This document shows positions 34,660 through 44,019 of a stretch of 64,000 nucleotides of DNA, in pieces. The notes beneath the pieces were generated by a model. That model did no database searches and was not told where the DNA came from. It worked only from the letters and a program-made list of their open reading frames with translations. This DNA is from Paenibacillus urinalis. GTDB lineage: Bacteria > Bacillota > Bacilli > Paenibacillales > Paenibacillaceae. The position numbers were made by a program, and so were the translations under genes. The DNA lies in NCBI RefSeq assembly GCF_028747985.1, contig NZ_CP118108.1:1121501-1185500 (forward strand), written 5' to 3'. How positions within the stretch are numbered: position 1 is the stretch's first letter; every line of letters begins with the position of its first letter.

Positions 34660-34842
34660 GTCTGTTTGCCCCTTTAACGTGAACAACCCTGCCTTGTCTT
34701 CCATTATATGCAGGAGTGGCTTCTCATTGCTTTGTTCTTAGTACGCTCCATAATATGAAATGTTTCGTTAGATTCTGCGGGTTATGATAGAATACAATAC
34801 AATAAAGCGATGATAGATTGCAAAGAAAGGCTCTGATGGATC

Positions 34843-35766
34843 ATGATAACAATGTATCCCCCGTGGTCCTATTCAGGATCACGAGCAGGTATGTTTAATG
34901 AATGCCTTCGTAAATATTATTACCATTATTACGGTTCACATAACGGTTGGAAGCCGGAGTCCGCAGATCCGGACCAGGTTCAAACCTACCGGCTGAAGCA
35001 GCTCAGCAGCCTGTATTTGATATTCGGGAACCTTGCACATCAAATGTGTGAATCGGTCATACGAAGCTGGGAGCGTAACAGAACAGTGCCGGAGGTACCC
35101 TTCTTACAGCAACGAATGCGAGACCTGTTGAACAAGGCCTATGTGGAATCCAAAGATATGAATGGATGGCATCTGAACCCCAAGTACCATACCATGCTGT
35201 CTGAAATGTACTATGACGAAGATGCCAAGCTTCAGAACCGAATTACCTCGATCAAAGCACGGATGGAGACCGTGGCTGGGAAGCTGTACGAGAGCAGGAC
35301 GTGGAAGGAGATTCAGTCTGGCATTGCTCATATAATGGAGGTCGAGAAATGGGACCATATGATTCTGCACGATACGAAAGTATACGTGAAGATGGACGTG
35401 CTGTATCGCAATGAGAAAGGCCATATCGTTATCGTTGATTGGAAAACAGGGAAGGAAGACAATTTTACAGAGCAGCTATACTTATATGCTGCCTATGTTC
35501 ACGAGCATTATAATATACCGTACGAGCATATTGAGCTGAGAGTAGAGTATCTGCTAACCGGAATTAGTGAGAGCTATCAGGCATCTCAGGCTGAAATTGA
35601 TGAGGTCATCGCCAAGGTAGGCAGAGAGATCGAGGAGATGAAATCCTGTCTTGCCGATGATTACTACAACCGGCCGAAGGAAATCGGATATTTTACGCCA
35701 ATGCCTTCGGAAAGAGTGTGCGGAGAATGCAACTTCAGAGAGATATGCAGCTACAGAGCAATATAA
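34843..35766 (+). CDS. Stand-alone Cas4/RecB-like PD-(D/E)XK nuclease with Fe-S cysteines
   Basis: This 307-residue protein has the PD-(D/E)XK core VIVDWKTGK, where Asp and Lys are catalytic. Four cysteines are arranged as in Cas4 and AddB: Cys21 near the start (MFNECLRKYYY) and Cys293, Cys296, Cys302 at the end (CGECNFREIC). These would hold a 4Fe-4S cluster. No CRISPR array, cas genes or addAB are nearby. The ATG at 34843 has only a weak ribosome site. It probably acts in DNA end processing, but the pathway is unknown. Confidence 0.82.
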   Translation: MITMYPPWSYSGSRAGMFNECLRKYYYHYYGSHNGWKPESADPDQVQTYRLKQLSSLYLIFGNLAHQMCESVIRSWERNRTVPEVPFLQQRMRDLLNKAYVESKDMNGWHLNPKYHTMLSEMYYDEDAKLQNRITSIKARMETVAGKLYESRTWKEIQSGIAHIMEVEKWDHMILHDTKVYVKMDVLYRNEKGHIVIVDWKTGKEDNFTEQLYLYAAYVHEHYNIPYEHIELRVEYLLTGISESYQASQAEIDEVIAKVGREIEEMKSCLADDYYNRPKEIGYFTPMPSERVCGECNFREICSYRAI

Positions 35767-35809
35767 AATAACACGATAAGATTTAATTCTTATCGTGTTA
35801 TTATTTTAT
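35767..35809 (+). terminator. Terminator of the Cas4-like gene
   Basis: The perfect 15-bp arms AATAACACGATAAGA/TCTTATCGTGTTATT have a 6-nt loop, followed by ATTTTAT. Confidence 0.85.
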
Positions 35810-35915
35810 ATAGCGAAATAAGATTACTTAGAGATTAATATACAAGAGTATGTTATTATATTTTGAGGTTTGTTATTGTGGTATATTCCTTGGTTAATAT
35901 GAATAATTAACTATT

Positions 35916-35937
35916 TTGTTATGATGTTGTTATGATG
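35916..35937 (+). repeat. Exact tandem duplication of 11 bp
   Basis: TTGTTATGATG occurs twice without a gap, shortly before the ribosome site of the epimerase gene. Confidence 0.8.
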
Positions 35938-35984
35938 AATTGAGAGATGAGCTGCTAGTAAGAAGGATCGAGGAGGAAGGATGT

Positions 35985-37211
35985 ATGGAGAAGAGCTTGG
36001 ACTTGCAAGTCTGGCTGGAAGAGGTTGAATTCGAGCTTAAGAACAATATATTGGGCTTCTGGAAAGCACGGACGGTCGACGATACCCATGGCGGTTTTAT
36101 CGGGGCGATGAATGCGGACGGTGAGATTGAACATGGAGCGGATAAATCGCTTGTTCTTAATGCGCGAATACTATGGACATTTGCTGCCGGTTACCGAAAA
36201 TATGGGCAGGACGATGATCTTCATATGGCCGAGCGTGCGCTCGAACAGCTGAAGACCCATTTTGCAGATAAAGAATATGGCGGCTTCTACTGGATGATTC
36301 ATCCGGACGGGACACCCTCAGAGGATAAGAAGCAGGTATATGGGCAGGCTTTTGTCATCTATGCACTCGCTGAATACATTCGGGCTACGGGCAATCGCGA
36401 ACCGCTGCAGCTGGCAGAAGAGATCTACCGCCTGCTCGAACGTTATGCCTATGATCCGGTACATACAGGGTATGTGGAAGCCTTATCAAGAGAGTGGGGC
36501 GAGACAGACGATCTCAGCCTCAGCGGCAAGGATCTGAATGAACGCAAATCCATGAACACGCATCTGCATGTGCTCGAGGCTTATACGAATCTATACCGGA
36601 TATGGAAGCCGGAGGGGCTGCGCCTGAAGCTTAAGGAGCTGATCGAAGTCCATTTGAATCTAATACTGGATGCGGAGTCAGGTCACTTCAAGCTGTTCTT
36701 TGATGATGAGTGGAATTCACAGTCTGCCGACGTCTCCTATGGACATGATATCGAAGGAAGCTGGCTGCTGTGGGAAGCGGCAGAAGTACTCGGAGACCGG
36801 GAGCTGCTGGACAAGGTTCGAGCTGCTGCGATCCAGATGGCTGTGGCGACGCTTGCGGAAGGTACGGACACAGATGGCGCCATATATAATGAGCTTCATG
36901 CAGACGGCAGACTGGATGACAGCAAGGACTGGTGGCCGCAGGCAGAAGCAATGGTCGGATATCTTAATGCCTATCAGATCAGTGATGAAATGCAGTACTT
37001 GTATGCCGCTCAGAACAGCTGGAGCTTTATTCGGGATTATATTGTTGATCGTACAGGCGGGGAATGGCACTGGCAGGTATTCCGTAGTGGTGAGCCTAAC
37101 CGCAGACAGCAGAAGGTTGGGGCATGGAAATGTCCGTATCATAACAGCCGGGCTTGTCTGGAAGCGATCGAGCGTTTGGAATCGATTGTTAGATCACGCG
37201 CTGTAGTTTAG
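35985..37211 (+). CDS. N-acylglucosamine/cellobiose 2-epimerase family enzyme
   Basis: This 408-residue (alpha/alpha)6-barrel protein has DDTHGGFIGAMNADG, KSLVLNARILWTFAAGYRKYG, MNTHLHVLEAYTNLYR, SYGHDIEGSWLLWEAA and KDWWPQAEAMVGYLNAY. These supply the catalytic His residues and the aromatic platform of cellobiose 2-epimerases. It would convert cellobiose to glucosyl-mannose or epimerise N-acylglucosamine. The length and the GHDIEGSW block favour cellobiose 2-epimerase. The ATG at 35985 follows GGAGG by eight bases. A cellulase lies 4 kb upstream. Confidence 0.85.
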   Translation: MEKSLDLQVWLEEVEFELKNNILGFWKARTVDDTHGGFIGAMNADGEIEHGADKSLVLNARILWTFAAGYRKYGQDDDLHMAERALEQLKTHFADKEYGGFYWMIHPDGTPSEDKKQVYGQAFVIYALAEYIRATGNREPLQLAEEIYRLLERYAYDPVHTGYVEALSREWGETDDLSLSGKDLNERKSMNTHLHVLEAYTNLYRIWKPEGLRLKLKELIEVHLNLILDAESGHFKLFFDDEWNSQSADVSYGHDIEGSWLLWEAAEVLGDRELLDKVRAAAIQMAVATLAEGTDTDGAIYNELHADGRLDDSKDWWPQAEAMVGYLNAYQISDEMQYLYAAQNSWSFIRDYIVDRTGGEWHWQVFRSGEPNRRQQKVGAWKCPYHNSRACLEAIERLESIVRSRAVV

Positions 37212-37250
37212 TGTTCTTTGCATAACAAATAAGCATAACAAATTAGGTGA

Positions 37251-37288
37251 AAACAGATCTTGGCGATAGCTAAAGATCTGTTTTTTTA
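37251..37288. terminator. Bidirectional terminator between epimerase and araC-type gene
   Basis: AAACAGATCTT/AAGATCTGTTT arms are followed by TTTTTTT on the plus strand. The hairpin overlaps the last codons of the minus-strand regulator. Confidence 0.85.
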
Positions 37289-38127
37289 TGATGCTGTTGT
37301 ATGGACAAGCCCTCCGCATAGGAAAGACTCTGATTATGATGCTCTCGATACTGCTTAGGCGACATGCCGACAACTCTAGTGAACAGAATAGAGAAATAAT
37401 TGGGATTCTCGTAGCCGGTAATCTTGGCAATCTCCCATATTTTCATCTCGGACTGAACGAGGAGCCGGGTTGCTTCGCCCATGCGTCTCTGGATCATGTA
37501 ATTAATTGGTGAAGTACCATAGGTGTTCTTGAAGATATGAGCAAGATAGTAGGAACTGATATTAAACTCGTCAGCAATCTGTTTGAGATTCAGAGCCTGT
37601 GTATAGTTCCCGTCGATATATTCCTTGATCTCGGTTGCGAGCTTGTTTTTGGTCAAGCTTTGAGCGGAATTTTGCAGTTTGAGCATGCGGTGTACAAGCA
37701 CCAGAATGGAGCTCAGTATATGCCCTGCGATTTGTTCATATCCTTCCTCCTGCATGGAGGATTCCTCGAACAGCAGCTCCATGAGCGTCACCATCTCGCT
37801 CGAGTATTTGTTAGCACGAATCAGAGGATGGGCGTGGGGCGGAACAATATATTCGCGAGCAGAAGAGAAGCCGCAGTAGCAGATAAACACCGGATGCTCC
37901 TTGGAGGATTTCTCGGCGTGCAGAATGCCTTTGTTGTAAATAAGCACATCCCCTTTGGCCGCGTGATAGCTCGTTTCCCCTATAATAAAATCCCCTTCGC
38001 CTTCCTTAATAACGAGAATTTCAAACAGATCATCATGCTTGTGGCTTGGGAACTGCCAGTCTGGATTATTGCTTATGCTCCCGGCATATAACAGCTGCTC
38101 AGCAGGCGGAACAGTGTTCTTGTTCAC
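37270..38127 (-). CDS. AraC family transcriptional regulator
   Basis: This 285-residue regulator has a cupin sensor (SHKHDDLFEILVIKEGEGDF, AKGDVLIYNKGILHAEK) and the two helix-turn-helix motifs LKQIADEFNISSYYLAHIFK and IWEIAKITGYENPNYFSILF. I chose the GTG at 38127 (MNKNTVPPAEQ) with AAGGAAGGG six bases upstream; an ATG at 38160 has no site. It is convergent with the 2-epimerase gene and may control it, by proximity only. Confidence 0.88.
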   Translation of the reverse strand: MNKNTVPPAEQLLYAGSISNNPDWQFPSHKHDDLFEILVIKEGEGDFIIGETSYHAAKGDVLIYNKGILHAEKSSKEHPVFICYCGFSSAREYIVPPHAHPLIRANKYSSEMVTLMELLFEESSMQEEGYEQIAGHILSSILVLVHRMLKLQNSAQSLTKNKLATEIKEYIDGNYTQALNLKQIADEFNISSYYLAHIFKNTYGTSPINYMIQRRMGEATRLLVQSEMKIWEIAKITGYENPNYFSILFTRVVGMSPKQYREHHNQSLSYAEGLSIQQHHKKTDL

Positions 38128-38342
38128 CTTGATCCCTTCCTTCTGTGTCGATTGAATCATGGTTCACATCGTAAAGCCAAGTGAAACCTTCTGTCAAATA
38201 AAAGAACAAGATATATAACAAGGAAATAAAACCCAGCAACATGTTTAATTGTAGACTCCCTCTAATATCCGTATGCTGATAAAGGCGGATTTCAAACCAT
38301 ACACCGCACTATGAAATTATATAAAGATAGAGGGAGAGAAAC

Positions 38343-39551
38343 ATGTCTTACTCCAAGGAAAAAGGACTCGTCTTTTCTTTTACACTAATGGCATTTATCC
38401 TCGGTACGACGGAATATGTTATTGTTGGTCTGCTGTCAGATATTGCCCGTGATTTTGGCGTTACGCTCACGGCGGCGGGAATATTAGTATCTGGATTTGC
38501 CATGGCCTATGCTGTGGGTACACCAATTGTACTGAGCATCTTCGGTCGTTTCCCCAAGCGGATGCTGATATTAACCGGGATTACACTCATCATCCTGTTG
38601 AACATACTTAGCGCATTATCCGGTTCATTTGCATTCCTGATGGGAACAAGAATAGTCACAGCGATTCTGTGCGGTTTGTCCCTATCGCTGGCCATATCGG
38701 TAGCAAGTGATTATGTGGCCCCTGAGCGCCGGGGGCGTGCAATCTCTTACATTTTAGGCGGCTTTACCATTGCTAATGTGTTTGGGGTTCCGATCGGCAC
38801 CTTCGTAGGACAGTTTTTTGATTGGCCTGCTACATTTATTCTTGTCAGCATTTTGGGCGTAGCAGCGCTGTTGTTAAACGCGGTGTATATTCCAAGAGGT
38901 ATTCCTGTTGTGAAGGTATCCGCCAAAGAACAGTTTGTTCTGCTTGGGAATCCGCGGATCATCCTTGCTTTTCTGATTCCAGCCTGCGGGACGGCAGCTA
39001 TATTTGTAGTATATACGTATATTGAACCGATTATGGGCGAGGTCATGGGTCTTCCAAAGGCTTGGTTCAGTGTTATTCTGTTCATATATGGACTCGTTAC
39101 CATCGTAAGTAATTATATTGGGGGCCGAGTCGCGACGGGAGATTACATGGGTAAGCTGAGGATCGTCTTTATGGTTCAGGCGGCACTTTTTGTTCTGTTC
39201 GGATTGCTTGCCTCGGTGCCTGTTGCCGGGCTGCTGAGCCTGATTATGATTGCACTGGTCTCTTATGTACTGAATGCATCTACACAGCTGTATCTTATTG
39301 ATCTCGCTCGCCGATACGTGCCTCGGGCAAAAGATTTTGCGACTTCTCTGATGCCGGTTGCGAATAATACCGGGATCGCAGTAGGCTCCTTTATTGGGGG
39401 GCTGGTTGTGCAGAGCAGCGGACTTGCCGCTCTTCCGTGGCTGGCGCTTGCATTCACGGTTGCCGCCTTTGTTATTACAGCATTCTCTTATCAGCTCGAC
39501 CGGAAGCAAAAGGCAGAAGTGCAGGATGAGCTTGCACCGATTCATACCTGA
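38343..39551 (+). CDS. MFS transporter, DHA1 family (AraJ/YdhP-like)
   Basis: This 402-residue protein has twelve hydrophobic helices. It shows the AraJ-type start (MAFILGTTEYVIVGLLSDIARDFGV) and the antiporter-like GTPIVLSIFGRFPKRMLIL between helices 2 and 3. SVASDYVAPERRGRAISYILGG is in the motif-B/C region. Members export sugars, purines or drugs by proton antiport. GAGGGAGAG precedes the ATG. It is single, with a strong terminator at 39568. Confidence 0.9.
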   Translation: MSYSKEKGLVFSFTLMAFILGTTEYVIVGLLSDIARDFGVTLTAAGILVSGFAMAYAVGTPIVLSIFGRFPKRMLILTGITLIILLNILSALSGSFAFLMGTRIVTAILCGLSLSLAISVASDYVAPERRGRAISYILGGFTIANVFGVPIGTFVGQFFDWPATFILVSILGVAALLLNAVYIPRGIPVVKVSAKEQFVLLGNPRIILAFLIPACGTAAIFVVYTYIEPIMGEVMGLPKAWFSVILFIYGLVTIVSNYIGGRVATGDYMGKLRIVFMVQAALFVLFGLLASVPVAGLLSLIMIALVSYVLNASTQLYLIDLARRYVPRAKDFATSLMPVANNTGIAVGSFIGGLVVQSSGLAALPWLALAFTVAAFVITAFSYQLDRKQKAEVQDELAPIHT

Positions 39552-39567
39552 TATTTGAACAAAAGCA

Positions 39568-39614
39568 AAAGCAGCGCCTGCCTACTCTTGAACTTGAGTA
39601 GGCAGGCGCTGTTT
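39568..39614 (+). terminator. Terminator of the MFS transporter gene
   Basis: A near-perfect stem (CAGCGCCTGCCTACTC with its complement) is flanked by AAAAG and TTTTC, so it may act in both directions. Confidence 0.88.
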
Positions 39615-39684
39615 TCTTTTTTATATGAATAGAAGTTTAGGTGTTATCAATCATCGCCTTCGAAGGATCTGGGCTGCAGACGAG

Positions 39685-40812
39685 TTAGTTGGTTACTGCG
39701 GTTCTTAATGCTTCGTCTGCTGAGACGAAGGGATACCCGAGATCTCTCGCGACGGCCTCATACGTAACCTGGCCTTTAAATACATTCAGACCTGTAAGAA
39801 TGGCCTTATCCAGCTTCATCGCTTGGAGAGCACCAAGATTAGCCAGCTTCAGCGCATATGGCAAGGTTGCATTTGTGAGTGCCAGTGTAGAAGTACGCGG
39901 CACCGCACCCGGCATATTGGCTACCGCATAATGCACAACGCCATGCTTCACATAAGTTGGATTGTCATGAGTTGTGATATGATCGATCGTCTCTACAATT
40001 CCGCCCTGGTCAATGGCAACATCCACGATAACCGAGCCGGGGCTCATATTCTTCACCATGTCTTCGGTTACGAGACGAGGAGCCTTAGCGCCAGGAATCA
40101 GCACAGCGCAGATCAACAGATCAGAAGATGCGACCGCTTCTGCAATATTTGCAGGTGTGGATACCAGGGTATGAATGCTGCTGCCGAAGATGTCGTCCAG
40201 CTCGCGGAGACGATTCACGCTAAGGTCGATGATCGTCACATCTGCACCAAGACCTGCTGCGATTTTGGCTGCATTCGTACCCACAATTCCTCCACCGATG
40301 ATCGTAACCTTACCGCGGCTTACACCCGGAACTCCGGATAGCAGAATCCCTTTGCCGCCTTTGTTCTTCTCCAGCAGCTGAGCACCGATCTGAGCAGCCA
40401 TTCGGCCAGCGACTTCACTCATAGGCGTCAGCAAAGGCAGGGCTCCGTTCACCGTGATCGTCTCGTAAGCGATCGCAATCACTCCGCTGTCCACGAGAGC
40501 TTTGGTAAGCTCAGGCTCGGCCGCAAGGTGAAGATACGTAAACAGAATAAGACCATTTCGGAAATATCCGTATTCACTGGACAGTGGCTCTTTGACCTTC
40601 ATCACCATATCTGCTTTATTCCATACTGAGGCAACATCCGTCAGCTCAGCTCCAGCTGCAGCATATTCAGCGTCGGTAAAATTGCTGCCATTGCCGGCAC
40701 CGGATTCCACGTATACCTGATGCCCCTTGCGTACAAATTCTGCCGCTCCTGCGGGTGTAAGGGCTACCCGGTTTTCATTGTTTTTAATTTCCTTTGGTAC
40801 ACCAATGATCAT
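39685..40812 (-). CDS. ald: Alanine dehydrogenase
   Basis: This 375-residue enzyme converts L-alanine, NAD+ and water to pyruvate, ammonia and NADH. It begins [20 protein letters not shown], with the substrate Lys region MVMKVKEPL and the NAD fold [47 protein letters not shown] is near the end. The ATG at 40812 has GAGGTGA upstream; the longer frame has no site. It is divergent from a PucR-family regulator, matching the AdeR-ald arrangement known from Bacillus. Confidence 0.95.
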   Translation of the reverse strand: MIIGVPKEIKNNENRVALTPAGAAEFVRKGHQVYVESGAGNGSNFTDAEYAAAGAELTDVASVWNKADMVMKVKEPLSSEYGYFRNGLILFTYLHLAAEPELTKALVDSGVIAIAYETITVNGALPLLTPMSEVAGRMAAQIGAQLLEKNKGGKGILLSGVPGVSRGKVTIIGGGIVGTNAAKIAAGLGADVTIIDLSVNRLRELDDIFGSSIHTLVSTPANIAEAVASSDLLICAVLIPGAKAPRLVTEDMVKNMSPGSVIVDVAIDQGGIVETIDHITTHDNPTYVKHGVVHYAVANMPGAVPRTSTLALTNATLPYALKLANLGALQAMKLDKAILTGLNVFKGQVTYEAVARDLGYPFVSADEALRTAVTN

Positions 40813-41031
40813 GCGAATCACCTCGTCGTTAGAGTAGGATATGAATGTCAACCGTGCTGATAGATTCAAGTTTTTATATAATTCAATGTCAGCTATACTA
40901 CAATTCTATGTTGGATAATACCAAAATGCATCTTACTTTCTGTCTATAAATCATGTAATTCGCATAACAATATGTCATAATAGTCAAGTGTCATGGTTGT
41001 AGTTATGAATGTTAATGTAAGTATATTTCAC

Positions 41032-42702
41032 ATGGTGGTGAGTTTTCTGAAAAAATCACAATCTCTTACCATAAAAGAGGTCATGAACCGACCGATCTTC
41101 AAAAGAGCCCATATTGCTGCCGGAGAAAAAGGTCTCCATCGTCAGGTAGGCTGGGTTCATGTGCTGGAAATAACCAAGATTTCACCTTACTTGAGCAGAG
41201 GCGATCTCATCTTGTCTACTGGACTCTGGCTCAAATTTGAGCAGGAGCGGAAGGAGTATCTTCTTCAGCTCATCCAGAGTGAGGCTGCAGGTCTGTGTGT
41301 TGAATTCGGAACAAGCATTGATCATATCCCTGCGGATATTCTTGAGCTAGCGGATGAGCATGGATTTCCGATTATCGTATTTGACAAGCCTGTCCGTTTT
41401 GTAGAAATTACGCAGGATATTCACTCTTATCTTATTAACCGTCAGCATCAGCTCCTAAAGGATCTGGAGAATTATTCCCGCAAAATTCAGCAGCTGACGC
41501 TCCAAAGTACCGATGTATCCAGCATTCTCCGTCTGCTCCATGAATATTCATCCCAGCAGGTTGCGTATATCTCTACCCTTGAACATAACCAGTTCTATCC
41601 CAGTATAGAACCAGAAGTCGCAGCCGCAATTTCAGAGCTGTACGCCCATGAAGTAGAGCATCGAAGCCTGGGGAGTCAGGAATCAAACATTCATGCTGCA
41701 CTCGATGAGGACACAACGATATTGTTCCAGCCTGTCGTTATTTTTGGGCAGGTATTCTCGGGGGTGGGCATTGTAACGAGAGAACAGCCGACGGAAGCAG
41801 CACCTCTTCTTCTGGATTACACGGTAAAAGCCGTAGCCACGCTACTGCTGCGGACTCAGTTTCTGGAGGAGAAAATGCTCCGTAATCAGAACGGTATTCT
41901 GCAGGATCTGCTCAGCAACCGGATTCATAATGAGGAGCAGGCACAGACGAGCATGGGGCTGCGTCTGCTGGTGAAGGGTCAATACCTGTTCATCGGCGGT
42001 GTGATGGAAATTGAGCATCGCTCCAAGAACGTTGCGGAGGAGCGAAAGGAAGCGGGGCATCAAGATATTATGGTGCTGCTCCGTTCACTGCTGAAGAAAA
42101 ATAATGTACCTCATCTTGTGATGATGAAAATGAACCAAATTCATGTGCTCTGTGCCAAAGAGTCCATTACGAAGGATACGGAGCGTAATCTAATGCTTAC
42201 ACTCCAGACGATCACAGCGGATATCAGCCGTTTTGCTACCCATCAGCTTGAAGGTGTGATGATTCATGCCGGTTTTGGCAAAGCAAGAAGCAAGATGATT
42301 GAATCCTCGCGAAGCTTTGAGGAGGCTTATCAAGTCATTGAGGTCAGTAGAAGTGTGCCTCAGATGAACCCGTGTTTATTTTATGACAGATTGGGAGTCT
42401 ATCAATTGCTAAAGGCTGCGCCGAACGAGTTTCTGAAGTCCTTCGTACAGGACCACTTAGGAGCATTGATTCAATATGATGAGAAGCACGAGCTTCAGCT
42501 TCTGTCGACGCTACAGGCCTATATGAATGCCTTCGGCTCCAAGCTGGAGACCGCTAAATCTCTATATATTCATAGACAAACCTTGTATAACAGACTGGAT
42601 AAGCTGGAGGAGATTCTGGGAGAGGACTGGCTGCAGCCACACCGCCGAACGTCAATCGAAATGGCACTGCTCGCCCATGATATGCTTCAGCACAGCCGCT
42701 AG
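41032..42702 (+). CDS. adeR: PucR family regulator, likely activator of ald (AdeR-like)
   Basis: This protein of about 556 residues has an N-terminal PucR sensor domain (LTIKEVMNRPIFKRAHIAAG, YLSRGDLILSTGLWLK). A middle GGDEF-related domain and a C-terminal helix-turn-helix (LETAKSLYIHRQTLYNRLDKLEEILG) follow. In Bacillus, AdeR of this family activates the divergent ald in response to alanine, and the same divergent layout is seen here. The start is uncertain: ATG 40993, ATG 41032 and nearby GTGs are in frame and none has a strong ribosome site. Confidence 0.85.
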   Translation: MVVSFLKKSQSLTIKEVMNRPIFKRAHIAAGEKGLHRQVGWVHVLEITKISPYLSRGDLILSTGLWLKFEQERKEYLLQLIQSEAAGLCVEFGTSIDHIPADILELADEHGFPIIVFDKPVRFVEITQDIHSYLINRQHQLLKDLENYSRKIQQLTLQSTDVSSILRLLHEYSSQQVAYISTLEHNQFYPSIEPEVAAAISELYAHEVEHRSLGSQESNIHAALDEDTTILFQPVVIFGQVFSGVGIVTREQPTEAAPLLLDYTVKAVATLLLRTQFLEEKMLRNQNGILQDLLSNRIHNEEQAQTSMGLRLLVKGQYLFIGGVMEIEHRSKNVAEERKEAGHQDIMVLLRSLLKKNNVPHLVMMKMNQIHVLCAKESITKDTERNLMLTLQTITADISRFATHQLEGVMIHAGFGKARSKMIESSRSFEEAYQVIEVSRSVPQMNPCLFYDRLGVYQLLKAAPNEFLKSFVQDHLGALIQYDEKHELQLLSTLQAYMNAFGSKLETAKSLYIHRQTLYNRLDKLEEILGEDWLQPHRRTSIEMALLAHDMLQHSR

Positions 42703-42763
42703 GGAAGCGGAGCGTACAATTTTTTTTCGTGTCAAAAAGAGCTTATATGATGGAGGAACCAAC

Positions 42764-43768
42764 ATGCTGCATATTGTGAATGGTGATATTGTCGCAGATA
42801 AATTGAAACAGTCTGGAATACAAGGCGAAATTCTGGTGTGGCGCGAAATCTACTCGTGCGGACCCTTGTTTGAGCATATGGAGGATGAGGTGAATTCCTC
42901 TCTGCGGGCAGAAGCCCTGGAACGCCTCCTTGGTATTCCAGCAGGAGAGTATATGGCCCAGTGTCGAAGTCAGGAGCTTGTGCTGAAGAGGCTCGCTGCA
43001 TTTGATGAGGTGGTGCTGTGGTTCGAGCATGATTTGTTCGATCAGACGATACTTGCGTATCTGCTCCACTGGTTTCAACAGAATGACACGGTCCGTGTTA
43101 AGCTGAATCTGCTCAGCATTGGATCTTATCCTGGAATTCCATTGTTTCGAGGACTGGGACAATTATCTCCACCTGAGCTCCAAGCTTTATCCGGGACATG
43201 GCACCTGCTGAGCCGTGATGAGCTTGAGCTGGGAAGCGCGTGGTGGAGGGCGTATATCTCGTCCAACCCGAGTGAGTTAGCGCAGTTGCTGGAGAAGACC
43301 GAAGAAGAGACTTCGATTCTTCCATTTGCCAAAAAAGCCTTTACTGCTCATTTATCTAGACTTCCTTCGTTTCAAAATGGGCTTGGCTGTGTTGAGCAAG
43401 AAGTACTCAATACCTTAAAGAACGGCGGGAGAAGACCGCATTCGCTGTTCAGGGAGGTCGGAGATCGACTGCATCTTCTTGGCATGGGCGATCTTGAATT
43501 TTGGTCGATTCTGAGACGAATGGCTGCTGGTTCCGCTCCTGTGCTGCAATTGGCAGGAAGTGATCGCTTCCCGGATTATCAGTTCATCCCTGCAGGTTTT
43601 AAGGAGGCTGTACTCACCATAACAGAGCAAGGCGAGAAGGTGCTGGGCGGGAGCGTTCATTATATGCCGGACTCAACTGAAGAGGTATGGTATGGAGGGA
43701 TTCCTCTGCATGGGGGGGTCAAGTGGGGCTGGAATCGAGTAACGGAGTCACTTGTGAAGCTGAAATAA
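42764..43768 (+). CDS. DUF1835 domain-containing protein
   Basis: This 334-residue protein has the DUF1835 start MLHIVNGDIVADKLKQSGI, with GEILVWREIYSCGPL, and FDEVVLWFEHDLFDQTILAYLLHWF in the middle. A C-terminal domain follows, like DUF3658 proteins. GGAGG is seven bases before the ATG at 42764; the open frame upstream overlaps the regulator. Members of this family have no established function. It follows adeR by 61 bp in the same direction and may be co-transcribed. Confidence 0.85.
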   Translation: MLHIVNGDIVADKLKQSGIQGEILVWREIYSCGPLFEHMEDEVNSSLRAEALERLLGIPAGEYMAQCRSQELVLKRLAAFDEVVLWFEHDLFDQTILAYLLHWFQQNDTVRVKLNLLSIGSYPGIPLFRGLGQLSPPELQALSGTWHLLSRDELELGSAWWRAYISSNPSELAQLLEKTEEETSILPFAKKAFTAHLSRLPSFQNGLGCVEQEVLNTLKNGGRRPHSLFREVGDRLHLLGMGDLEFWSILRRMAAGSAPVLQLAGSDRFPDYQFIPAGFKEAVLTITEQGEKVLGGSVHYMPDSTEEVWYGGIPLHGGVKWGWNRVTESLVKLK

Positions 43769-43850
43769 CGCGAATATGCAGATTGATGCCGAGCTGATAC
43801 ATCTCCAAATGAAGTATTACTGAACGAAAGCGGTCTGGAGCGCATTGCTC

Positions 43851-43884
43851 TGATCCAAATCTCGTCCTGATCCAAATCTTGTCC
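43851..43884 (+). repeat. 17-bp tandem duplication
   Basis: CTGATCCAAATCTCGTC and CTGATCCAAATCTTGTC are adjacent, followed by the start of a third unit (CTGATC). The surrounding 250-bp gap holds nothing else apart from the terminator at 43926. Confidence 0.7.
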
Positions 43885-43925
43885 TGATCGCTCGAATAAA
43901 TAAAAAAATACTCTCTCGAAAATCA

Positions 43926-43964
43926 TAAGACCCGATACACAAGTCAGCTGTGAATCGGGTCTTA
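43926..43964 (-). terminator. Terminator of the aminopeptidase gene
   Basis: TAAGACCCGAT/ATCGGGTCTTA arms with a 17-nt loop lie downstream of the minus-strand aminopeptidase. Confidence 0.65.
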
Positions 43965-44019
43965 CTACTATCGTTTCGATGAAGTTTACAGACTTCAAAA
44001 TAGCGGCTCTACCGCATCA

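Noticed and set aside
38874..39545. 223-codon minus-strand open frame
   Set aside because: Antisense shadow of the MFS transporter; composition rich in N, R and H as expected from reversed membrane-protein codons.
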